Shown here one piece after another: positions 35,115 to 41,708 of a stretch of DNA of 64,000 nt; position 1 is the first letter of the stretch; each line of letters starts with the position of its first letter. The stretch is from Pseudoflavonifractor sp. AF19-9AC. GTDB taxonomy: Bacteria; Bacillota; Clostridia; Oscillospirales; Oscillospiraceae. The notes below the pieces were generated by a model. The model had not been told where the DNA came from, ran no database searches, and saw only the letters and a list, made by a program, of their open reading frames with translations. Both the position numbers and the translations under genes were made by a program. The stretch is from contig NZ_QUGI01000002.1 in assembly GCF_003478995.1 (NCBI RefSeq), positions 246,526-310,525 on the forward strand. The letters run 5' to 3'.

Positions 35115-35130
35115 GTTTATCTTAATAAAC
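35115..35130. promoter_or_regulatory. BlaI operator dyad 1
   Basis: gtttat-ctta-ataaac, a perfect 6-bp dyad with a 4-base spacer, 18 bases before the repressor start. Confidence 0.75.
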
Positions 35131-35144
35131 CTCTTTCTGCTGTC

Positions 35145-35173
35145 AGTTTATCACAATAAAACCCTCCCGTCAA
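35145..35173 (-). promoter_or_regulatory. Promoter of the blaI operon
   Basis: On the minus strand TTGACG-N17-TAAACT. The -10 box lies inside operator dyad 2, so bound repressor would block RNA polymerase. Confidence 0.65.
35146..35161. promoter_or_regulatory. BlaI operator dyad 2
   Basis: gtttat-caca-ataaaa, the same dyad with the last base changed. It covers the -10 box of the operon promoter. Confidence 0.75.
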
Positions 35174-35179
35174 CTGCAA

Positions 35180-35195
35180 GTTTATTAAAATAAAC
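35180..35195. promoter_or_regulatory. BlaI operator dyad 3
   Basis: gtttat-taaa-ataaac, a perfect dyad. The three dyads start 31 and 34 bases apart, about three helical turns. Confidence 0.75.
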
Positions 35196-35246
35196 CAAGG
35201 GGACAGCCGCCCTCCGCCCGGACATTTTGGCTCTTCGCGGCGATCC

Positions 35247-35281
35247 AAAAAACCGGGCGCGGCAAGATTGCCGCGCCCGGT
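35247..35281 (-). terminator. Terminator of the truncated 35,345 gene
   Basis: ACCGGGCGCGGC-aatctt-complement followed by TTTTTT on the minus strand. A second GC hairpin (ggcccccggc/gccgggggcc, 35,299-35,321) lies between it and the gene. Confidence 0.85.
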
Positions 35282-35344
35282 CGTTTCCCAGGCGAAAGGC
35301 CCCCGGCACAGCCGGGGGCCTTGTGGATTCACAGGGATGGCCGC

Positions 35345-35626
35345 TCACCTCAGGCGGTTTCGCCGCACGGCCCGCCGGAAATTCACCACCGCACAGCCGA
35401 GGAACAGGCACACGGCCAGCGCGCTGATGAACAGACTCAGCCCGTCCCCCTCCCCCTCTACGAACCCGTTGAACCAGAAAAAGTATCCGGCCAGAAGGAG
35501 TTCCCCCGCCCCGGTCAGGGCAAAGAACACGGGCCCCCTCTCCCGTCGGGGCCTTACCGTCACCGGCTTTCCCTGAAGCACGGCCCGCCGCACCAGATTC
35601 CTCCAGGCCAGCATGTAGCGCGACAA
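35345..35626 (-). pseudogene. Host membrane protein gene apparently cut by prophage
   Basis: A minus-strand frame whose product has two hydrophobic segments (FFALTGAGELLLAGYFFWF and LFISALAVCLFLGCAVV) and a basic C-terminus; it ends in a normal terminator. Upstream, the frame runs straight into the prophage end, and neither the ATG at 35,614 nor a TTG at 35,626 has a ribosome binding site. I read it as the 3' part of a host gene interrupted by phage insertion. Family not recognised. Confidence 0.55.
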
Positions 35627-35631
35627 GTTTT

Positions 35632-35661
35632 TTGAGAAATTGGGACAGCATACTTGAGAAA
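35632..35661. repeat. Prophage terminal direct repeats (putative transposase sites)
   Basis: ttgagaaa occurs at 35,632-35,639 and 35,654-35,661, 22 bases apart, each followed by a short A/T tract and GGG. Repeated end motifs about two helical turns apart resemble transposase binding sites at transposable-phage ends. The exact end cannot be fixed without the other terminus. Confidence 0.5.
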
Positions 35662-35889
35662 AAACGGGCCAATCTTAGAAGCATTTCCGAGCCTGCTCGC
35701 TTGCGTCAACCGCCCCCCCAGAAGCACGGGAGCGGCACACGCAAGAGGGCGGGATCAAAGCATACGGGAGGAGCGACGAATAGCCGCCCCTCCCGTGCTT
35801 TTTGCCCTCTTGTGGGGTTAGGTTACTACCGGCCATTTACGGGCCGTTTTGCGGGCCTCTACGGCCCTTCGGCGGGTGTCCCTGCGGCG
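35662..35889. other. Prophage end, non-coding, with interleaved inverted repeats
   Basis: About 230 bases past the last phage gene. GCACGGGAG (35,724-) matches CTCCCGTGC (35,790-35,798); CAAGAGGGC (35,742-35,750) matches GCCCTCTTG (35,804-35,812); these two pairs interleave. ACGGGAGG/CCTCCCGT (35,764-35,796) can form a simple hairpin followed by T5 on the plus strand. I see no gene. Confidence 0.6.
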
Positions 35890-36039
35890 TTACTCCTCCG
35901 GCTCGAGAGTGCCTTCCTCCTGCGCCGCCAGATACTCGGCGACGGGGATGATGTACTCCTCGGGCAGGGACTCAATATCGCGCTTGCTGTTCTTCACCAG
36001 AACGGCATAGACGGAAATCATGTACTCTTTCACTTTCAT
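35890..36039 (-). CDS. CD1375-like small phage protein
   Basis: A 49-aa protein starting MKVKEYMISVYAVLVKNSKR, of the small family often found at the end of clostridial phage tail operons. Function unknown. It overlaps the upstream gene by 4 bases (ATGA) and has GGAGG nine bases before the ATG. Confidence 0.7.
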   Translation of the reverse strand: MKVKEYMISVYAVLVKNSKRDIESLPEEYIIPVAEYLAAQEEGTLEPEE

Positions 36040-36236
36040 TTTGCTTGTCCTCCTTCAATCTGCTTGATCTTACTTTCGAGGCTCGAGACCTTCTCCGTGA
36101 GCCCCATGACCTCCTCGAAGAGACCGGCGATCGCCTCATAGAGGTCGATGTTCTGCTCCTCCGCTTCTTCCGCCCTCTGACGCTCGATCTCGGTGATCGG
36201 CATCTTAGGGGTCAGATACTTCATGCTCTGGTTCAT
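36036..36236 (-). CDS. Small coiled-coil phage protein
   Basis: A 66-aa protein; residues 20-60 are a likely coiled coil (LYEAIAGLFEEVMGLTEKVS SLESKIK pattern). It overlaps the DGR target gene by 4 bases at its start and the next small gene at its end, so it is translated with the target protein and may assist its assembly (inference). Confidence 0.7.
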   Translation of the reverse strand: MNQSMKYLTPKMPITEIERQRAEEAEEQNIDLYEAIAGLFEEVMGLTEKVSSLESKIKQIEGGQAK

Positions 36237-38089
36237 TCGTAAGCACCTCCAAACCCGGAGATCGAAACCTCTCCCTCATAGCCCTCGTTCTTCTCGATGG
36301 TGAAGCGGACATTCACGCCCCACTTTTCGGCGGTCTTGGACTGGTTGAGGAAGTTGTAGACCCGGTTGATCGCGACCTGCGCCGTGATGTCCTCCCACGC
36401 CGGGGAGGCATCAAAGGCATTGTTACACGCTTCGACCTTGGCGACCGATCCCTCGATATGCCATGTAGGCGTGATGAGGATCTTCGTCGCCCGGGCGTCC
36501 GTCTCCTCCGGCTGCGCGAACTGGAAGGCGATGACGGTCTCCTTCTTGGAGAAGTTCCAGACCCTCACACTCGTCGCGAAGTTGCCGTCAACGGCCTCGA
36601 CGCGGAGCTGGTGATCCCCATTTGCGAGGACGAGCCAATTCTCACGGGAGAGCTCGATCGTCTCCTCCTGGCCGAGCGTAGCTTGATAGCTGCGGATCTG
36701 CTTGTCGTCGACGAACTCGGTGACGACCACGTTGTCGCCCTCGACGTCGGTGACGGTGTACTTCTCGGCGAAGCTGCCCGTCTGCTGGCCGAGGTCTTCG
36801 TCCTGCCCAGAGATAGCTGGAGCCGAGTTCGTCCGCTTAAAGGTGAGGCGACGGTAGGTTGTGCCGCCCTGCCCATCGGTGGCGGTGATGACGAGGTTGT
36901 TGACCGTATTGAGGCCCAGGGCGTAGAGCTTTTCTGAGGTGATAGAGACCGAGAGCTGCTCTCCCTTCGGGGCGTTGTTGATGGTGCGGAGCGTTTCGTC
37001 GTTCAGCATCTCGACGACCGTGACTTCGTCGCCGTCCGCGTCGTCGACGGTGTAATTGTAGGTGAAGCCGATGTTCTTGTCTCCGAGGTTGGTGTCCGAG
37101 CCGGAAATGGTCGGGGCGGAGTTGACTCGGGTGAATGTCCATGTCCGAGTAGCGGTTCCACCCTGGCCGTCCGTTACGACGACCTTGACCGTGTGGCTCC
37201 CGAGGGAGTGCTCTCGGATGTTGATCGAGATGGTGTTTTTTGCTTTTCGCGTCGGGGCGAACGACTTCGTCGTTCGCCCATCAATCGACTCCGTCGCCGC
37301 GAGGACGTCGCCGGAGTCGGCGTCGTCGACCGTGTACTCGATCGTGAAGTTCTGGTTCTTATCTCCGAGATTGCGGTCACTGTCAGAGATCAGAGGGTCA
37401 GTGTTCAGAATTTCAAGGACGGGGCGGAAACCGAGGCGCGCGTTCCGATAGGACGAGACGTTCCAAAACCAGAGGCGGGCCGAATCGTACCCACGGCGCG
37501 CGCGGTACGACGCCCCCTCCGCGTAGGTCTCTTGACACCAGGAGTACACATAGAACCAGTTCCAAAACTTGTTGTGGGCACTGTTGAGGTCGGTCGAGTT
37601 GGTGCTGCTGTCCAGGTCAGAGGAAACCGGAGCAGGGAGGCCGGAGATGACCTCCTCGCGGGTGATGAACCTGTCCCACTCGTTGTTGGTCGGTGTTCCT
37701 CCCGCGTAGGAGTCCCCATTCCTTCGATTGCTGCCGCCGGTGAGAAGACGGCACTTGTATTTTGCCCCGTCGATGGTGACGGTCTTGCCGGTGACGTAGC
37801 CCTGCCCGTTCAAATCGTCCCACGAGACATTGACCAGGATGACGCGGTCGCAAATGAGAAGGGTCTTGTCTCCGTCCTTGATCTTGACCCATTGGAGCTT
37901 GTTCGCGTCTGCGCTGGGGGTGTCCCCGAAGGTATAGTTCGCCATGCTGCCGGACATCGAGGGGATGTCGCCAGCAGCAGACGCGCCGGACGGTGTCGTA
38001 TCATTACGCCACGGCCTTGTGGGCCGCTTGAGGATTGCGCCGTTGTTGTAGAAGCCGCCGAGCTTGACGGTTCCGAGATATTGCGCCAT
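36233..38089 (-). CDS. DGR target: variable tail-tip / receptor-binding protein
   Basis: A 618-aa protein. Residues 1-225 form the diversified module, with FGE/C-lectin-like sequence (FWNWFYVYSW, then the variable segment 193-223 ending LGFRPVLEI). Three Ig/cadherin-like repeats follow (about residues 230-500; pattern SAP.ISG.D..LGD followed by YTV.D), then a C-terminal domain of about 110 aa. Variable residues are 195, 198, 202, 206, 208, 211, 214 and 218. The RT gene overlaps its first 86 bases; AAGGAG lies nine bases before the ATG. Its place after the baseplate genes suggests a tail-tip adhesin. Confidence 0.9.
   Translation of the reverse strand: MAQYLGTVKLGGFYNNGAILKRPTRPWRNDTTPSGASAAGDIPSMSGSMANYTFGDTPSADANKLQWVKIKDGDKTLLICDRVILVNVSWDDLNGQGYVTGKTVTIDGAKYKCRLLTGGSNRRNGDSYAGGTPTNNEWDRFITREEVISGLPAPVSSDLDSSTNSTDLNSAHNKFWNWFYVYSWCQETYAEGASYRARRGYDSARLWFWNVSSYRNARLGFRPVLEILNTDPLISDSDRNLGDKNQNFTIEYTVDDADSGDVLAATESIDGRTTKSFAPTRKAKNTISINIREHSLGSHTVKVVVTDGQGGTATRTWTFTRVNSAPTISGSDTNLGDKNIGFTYNYTVDDADGDEVTVVEMLNDETLRTINNAPKGEQLSVSITSEKLYALGLNTVNNLVITATDGQGGTTYRRLTFKRTNSAPAISGQDEDLGQQTGSFAEKYTVTDVEGDNVVVTEFVDDKQIRSYQATLGQEETIELSRENWLVLANGDHQLRVEAVDGNFATSVRVWNFSKKETVIAFQFAQPEETDARATKILITPTWHIEGSVAKVEACNNAFDASPAWEDITAQVAINRVYNFLNQSKTAEKWGVNVRFTIEKNEGYEGEVSISGFGGAYE
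37421..37514 (-). repeat. DGR variable repeat (VR)
   Basis: A 94-bp segment of the target gene matching the template repeat at 82 of 94 positions. All 12 differences are adenines in the template on the minus strand. The last 16 bases on the coding strand (37,421-37,436) are identical and have no template adenines changed, fitting the IMH-like homing end; just past it VR and TR differ by one base insertion. Confidence 0.95.
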
Positions 38090-39227
38090 AAGGGATCGCT
38101 CCTTCCGTTTTAATGAAGCGGTAGGGCGCGAATATCTTCTTCGCGAGGTTGTAGGCGCTGGCCCACCGAGCGAACCCGAGCCACGAGTTGACCGCCTGGA
38201 CGACCGCCGCCCGCGTGATCTTGCCTTCCCTCAGCTTCCGAACCATCGCTTTAATGCGCCGCTTCTCCCGCCGCTTGGACTCGGTGCGGATCATTAAATG
38301 GGTGGCCTTGATTTTGAAGCCGTAGGCGTTCACGCCCTGCCGCATATAGAAAACCTTTGTCTTTTTGTTGGTGTCAAGGTGTAACCTCACGCGGAGGAAC
38401 TCCTTGATCTTCGCCAGCCACTCCCGGGCGATCTCCTTGCTCGGTGCAATAATGACAATGTCGTCCATGTACCGGGTGTAGAGCTTCGCGCCGAGGAAGC
38501 GGACGCAAAATTGATCGAGCTCGTTGAGGTAGATGTTCGCGAAGTCCTGGGAGCTGACATTCCCGAGCGGGATGCCTCTCTCGCCCTCCGGTGAGCTGTC
38601 AATCACTTTGCAAAGAAGCCGGTAAAACCGAAGGAGATCCCCGTACATGTCGGGGTGCTTCTTCTTGAGCTTCTTGAACCGCTTCGCAAGGATTTTCTTG
38701 AGCAGGTCGCGGTCGATGGAATAGAAGAACTTCCGGGCGTCGATCTTGATGACGGCCACGTCGTCGCCCCATTTCATACGGGCGACCCTCATGTCGTGCT
38801 GCACTTTGAAGGCGGCGCGGATCGGGCCCCTCCCGTACTGGCAAGCAAACGAGCCATTGATGAACACGGGCCGGAACATGTTTTGCAGCTCCTCGTGGAT
38901 GACGAGCTGCACCACCTTGTCGCGGAGCTTCGGGATGGAGAGGTCTCTCCGCTTTGGCTCCGTGATGACGGTGAAGTGATACGGGCCCGGCGTGTACTTT
39001 GAGCTCTTGAGCTCGCGCCAGAGGTCGACGTTGTTCTTCTCCCGGAAAAGATCGTACTTGACGGCCTCCCGGGTGTACTTTCTTTGCCCTCTTAGGGCTT
39101 GCTTGTAGCCGACCTTTATCCTCTCGTAGCCGACCGCCTCCTCATAGGTGGCAAGCGGCATGATCGGTGGGATCGGCGGGTGTTTAATGTTCTGCGCGGT
39201 TTTAATAAATAAGGGGAATTTCGTCAT
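38004..39227 (-). CDS. DGR reverse transcriptase
   Basis: A 407-aa reverse transcriptase with motif 2-like KIDARKFFYSID (161-172), the DGR-type motif 4 GIPLGNVSSQ (218-227) and the catalytic YMDD (253-256). It copies the template RNA into cDNA with errors at adenines, in complex with Avd. Its 3' end overlaps the target gene start, which couples RT and target translation. The start has AAGGAAAGG upstream. Confidence 0.95.
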   Translation of the reverse strand: MTKFPLFIKTAQNIKHPPIPPIMPLATYEEAVGYERIKVGYKQALRGQRKYTREAVKYDLFREKNNVDLWRELKSSKYTPGPYHFTVITEPKRRDLSIPKLRDKVVQLVIHEELQNMFRPVFINGSFACQYGRGPIRAAFKVQHDMRVARMKWGDDVAVIKIDARKFFYSIDRDLLKKILAKRFKKLKKKHPDMYGDLLRFYRLLCKVIDSSPEGERGIPLGNVSSQDFANIYLNELDQFCVRFLGAKLYTRYMDDIVIIAPSKEIAREWLAKIKEFLRVRLHLDTNKKTKVFYMRQGVNAYGFKIKATHLMIRTESKRREKRRIKAMVRKLREGKITRAAVVQAVNSWLGFARWASAYNLAKKIFAPYRFIKTEGAIPYGAISRNRQARRLLQQRRNPQAAHKAVA

Positions 39228-39300
39228 CGTGGCATCCTTTCCTTTTCAGAAACGGCTTGGCACCTATGACGCGGGTTTATACCCACATTGTAGACTTGCC

Positions 39301-39330
39301 CCGGCCTCCCAATACGAGAGGGCGGGCCGG
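39301..39330 (-). ncRNA. Stem-loop in the TR-RT spacer of the DGR RNA
   Basis: CCGGCC (39,301-39,306) and GGCCGG (39,325-39,330), extended inward by CCC/GGG, form a GC-rich hairpin with a loop near aatacgaga. It lies 119 bases downstream (minus strand) of the template repeat, in the untranslated spacer before RT. In characterised DGRs this spacer RNA is needed for cDNA synthesis. Confidence 0.6.
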
Positions 39331-39448
39331 AGGTTCGTCACTGTTTTTACGCCGTCAGAGACAAGGCGAAGGATTACCTCTCCCTTGAAGTATAACAAGG
39401 ACACGCACTCGAAGCCGTAGCCGCGAATGACGTAATAACCTACAAGGC

Positions 39449-39542
39449 GGGGCGGAAACCGAGGTTCGCGTTCCGATTGGACGAGTCGTTCCAATTCCAG
39501 TTGCGGGCCGAATTGTACCCACGGTTCGCGCGGTTCGACGCC
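39449..39542 (-). repeat. DGR template repeat (TR)
   Basis: A 94-bp partner of the VR, between avd and RT, with 20 adenines on the minus strand, 12 of which differ in the VR. Read in the VR frame it is rich in AAC/AAT (Asn) codons, nine of them, the codon type whose mutation gives the widest amino-acid choice. It is non-coding: the frame stops (TAG) right after the repeat. Confidence 0.95.
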
Positions 39543-39579
39543 ATACAGAGATAACCCTAAGTAGGTGCGGTTTACTTTT

Positions 39580-39951
39580 TTATCGGTTGTTGATGAAGTG
39601 CTTTTGCAAGCCTCCAATAATGCGCCCCAGCTCGTTGAGTTTCGTTTGCAGCTCGTGGACTTTCTTCTCGGTGATGTACTTCTGCGTCCGGGCGACTCCA
39701 AACAGCACGAGGAGAAGCGTCTTCTCGGCGTCCGCCTCGTCCAGCCATTCGAGCCGCTTCTTGACGGTGGTGAGGTTGTTCGCCATGACCGCCGCGCGGA
39801 TCAGCCGGAAGCATGATTGCTTGATCTCCTGCGACAAACTATACTTTTCAGCCTGGGGGAAGTTCTTGAGCAAGGGGTAGACATCCCGTTCGAGTAGGAT
39901 TTCAGCCTTCTTTTGAAGTATTGACGGTTCCAATGTAGCAGCACCTCGCAT
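39580..39951 (-). CDS. avd: DGR accessory variability determinant Avd
   Basis: A 123-aa, all-helical protein of the Avd/S23-like four-helix bundle type (YPLLKNFPQAEKYSLSQEIK, LLLVLFGVARTQKYITEKKV). Avd forms a ring that binds the RT and template RNA. It lies just upstream of the TR, the usual avd-TR-RT order. The start shown may be a few codons early because the previous gene ends at 39,902. Confidence 0.93.
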   Translation of the reverse strand: MRGAATLEPSILQKKAEILLERDVYPLLKNFPQAEKYSLSQEIKQSCFRLIRAAVMANNLTTVKKRLEWLDEADAEKTLLLVLFGVARTQKYITEKKVHELQTKLNELGRIIGGLQKHFINNR

Positions 39952-40216
39952 TTCTAATGCGGGCGATCTCGGTGATGTCCCCGAAGAACTCGAAGCCGTA
40001 GTCGGTGAGCTTTACCTTTGCGGGCTCCCCTGTGATGGAGCTGTGTCCCTCAATAACAAGGACGTCCTTCCCTTCGAGAGTGAGACCGCTCGCGGTCATA
40101 AGGACGAGCTCGTTGTCCGAGAGTTCTCGACACCTTTCACATACCGGGCAAAGCTCGCCGAAAAAGTTCCCGAGTATGCAGCTTGTTTCTTTGAGGGTGC
40201 AAGCGACCCTATACAT
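39902..40216 (-). CDS. Cys-containing hypothetical phage protein
   Basis: A 104-aa protein with a CPVCERC cluster near residue 23 and further cysteines near the C-terminus (NARCCYIG). It starts at 40,216, overlapping the end of the previous gene (ATGTATAG), and overlaps avd by about 50 bases. A metal site is possible. Family not recognised. Confidence 0.65.
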   Translation of the reverse strand: MYRVACTLKETSCILGNFFGELCPVCERCRELSDNELVLMTASGLTLEGKDVLVIEGHSSITGEPAKVKLTDYGFEFFGDITEIARIRNARCCYIGTVNTSKEG

Positions 40217-40520
40217 AGAGTTTTCTCGCCACGGGGTCATAGATGCCGGAGGTGATCGCGACGGCGTCCACGGAGTCAAAATTGATGAGAAAGACGTTGT
40301 TCGTCATGTTGTTGAGGGTGGCGTCTTTCAGCACTTTGATCTCTTTCTGCGCGTCGGCGATCTGGGCCTCGTGGAGAATGACGGCTTCGCGGTTCGCGAA
40401 GATGCCGTCGTCCATGTGGTTCATGTTCGTCTGACTAACCGGCGTTCCTTCCTGGATGACCTCGCCCGTCTCGACATCTTCGACGTGGTCGAGCCATCCG
40501 ATTTTTTGATAGCTATTCAC
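40209..40520 (-). CDS. Short tail-associated phage protein
   Basis: A 103-aa protein (NSYQKIGWLDHVEDVETGEV...) whose middle reads SQTNMNHMDDGIFANREAV, a pattern common in small phage tail or baseplate-adaptor proteins. I start it at the GTG at 40,520, overlapping the end of the upstream gene, with GGAGG 12 bases before. Confidence 0.65.
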   Translation of the reverse strand: MNSYQKIGWLDHVEDVETGEVIQEGTPVSQTNMNHMDDGIFANREAVILHEAQIADAQKEIKVLKDATLNNMTNNVFLINFDSVDAVAITSGIYDPVARKLYV

Positions 40521-40842
40521 TTTCGATCTGTACCTCCGTTTCTTTTTCAATGATGGTGTATTTGAAGGCCACATAAAGACCCTTGCTCGGCGGTTTCTCG
40601 AACTCCCGGTCGGACTGTGCGACGATGTCTCCGTCCGTGTCTACGAGCTGCACGTTCGCCACGTTTCCGGTGACGGTGTCGTCGAAATAGATATAGATCT
40701 TCACGGTGTCCGCCGTGACGAGCTTGCGGAACGGCTCGACCGTCTTCGGCGCTCCGTTCAGCGTATAGGCCGCGTGGTCAATCGAGTCGGCGAAGCGCCG
40801 CCCGATTTTCTCAATCCCGACCGATGTGATTGTCTTCGGCAT
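40513..40842 (-). CDS. Hypothetical phage tail protein
   Basis: A 109-aa beta-rich protein (MPKTITSVGIEKIGRRFADS...), overlapping the previous tail gene by 32 bases. Probably structural given its place between gp48-like and tail-tip genes. Family not recognised. Confidence 0.65.
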   Translation of the reverse strand: MPKTITSVGIEKIGRRFADSIDHAAYTLNGAPKTVEPFRKLVTADTVKIYIYFDDTVTGNVANVQLVDTDGDIVAQSDREFEKPPSKGLYVAFKYTIIEKETEVQIESE

Positions 40843-41704
40843 GGTTTTCTCCTCCTTCCGTCATAAATGTCACCCCGGAGCAGCGAAGCACCGGAGAACA
40901 AACGGGGTAGATCTTCGCGCCGGTGCTTGCCTTCGAGCCCACCTCCATATTAGAGGAGAGGCCCTCATACATAACAAAGGCGCACGGTTGATAGAACTTT
41001 TCGGAGGCCGCGATCGTTCCCACCTTCGGGAACTCGACCTCGCCGGAGCCCGGAGAGCTGCTCGCGTGAACTTCGGACGCCAGAAGGTGCCCGACACTGA
41101 CCACCCGGGGCCAGACGCCGCAAACAATTTCCCCGCAACGCGGATACCTCGAGAAGCCGGAAAAGGTCTTCGAGTGGATCTCAATGCCTCCCCCGGACTC
41201 CGCTCCGTATGCAGGTTTTGAGCTGCCTTCCTTGACCTTCCGAACCTCGGCGTCAATGACTGCGAGGTTGTTGACGCCGCTTTGCTTCGAGCCCTTGAGG
41301 AATACGATGAACTCGGCCCACCTCTCGGGGTCTTGATAGGAGAACGGCTCGATCGTGCTCTGCTCGTATCCGAGAGAGGTCAACGCATAGAGGATGCCGC
41401 TCTTTGTTCCGCCCCATTCAGAGATGATCCCCTTCATGGATAGGCGGGCCCGATAGTTTTCAATGCTCTCGCCCTCAAGCCTCGGCATGTCCCGATCCTG
41501 TCCGTGTACCGGAAGCATGACCGGGCTCGCGGTCGCGACATTGAGCTCATCCCGAAGCCGGAAGGCGTCCTTCTTCATGCCGTCGAAAATGCGTCCGATG
41601 ACCTTGAAGAAGATGAAGAACTGATTCGCCGCCCGTTTCCCTCGTTTCAACGGGGCAAAGAGAAGGTCGAACATATACGCGCCGAAGGTGTCGAACCGTT
41701 TCAT
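40811..41704 (-). CDS. Mu gp48-like baseplate/tail protein
   Basis: A 297-aa protein directly after the baseplate J gene, in the position of Mu gp48 (DUF2313). Its N-terminal 150 residues (DTFGAYMFDLLFAPLKRGKR, GESIENYRARLSMKGI) look like a tail-protein-I/gp48 type; the C-terminal half is Ser/Gly-rich and may be specific to this phage. Likely joins baseplate and tail-tip protein. Confidence 0.75.
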   Translation of the reverse strand: MKRFDTFGAYMFDLLFAPLKRGKRAANQFFIFFKVIGRIFDGMKKDAFRLRDELNVATASPVMLPVHGQDRDMPRLEGESIENYRARLSMKGIISEWGGTKSGILYALTSLGYEQSTIEPFSYQDPERWAEFIVFLKGSKQSGVNNLAVIDAEVRKVKEGSSKPAYGAESGGGIEIHSKTFSGFSRYPRCGEIVCGVWPRVVSVGHLLASEVHASSSPGSGEVEFPKVGTIAASEKFYQPCAFVMYEGLSSNMEVGSKASTGAKIYPVCSPVLRCSGVTFMTEGGENHAEDNHIGRD

Positions 41705-41708
41705 CCGA

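Noticed and set aside
35151..35684. 177-codon frame across the host-phage border
   Set aside because: It overlaps the terminator hairpins and the likely host gene in another frame, and it contains the operator region.
39441..39546. 34-codon frame that starts with ATG just before the TR and reads it in the VR frame
   Set aside because: No ribosome binding site, and the stop directly after the repeat fits a non-coding template.
39264..39701. Open frame across the DGR template repeat and spacer
   Set aside because: It runs across the TR and spacer in a frame unrelated to the VR and overlaps avd; the region is explained by the template RNA.
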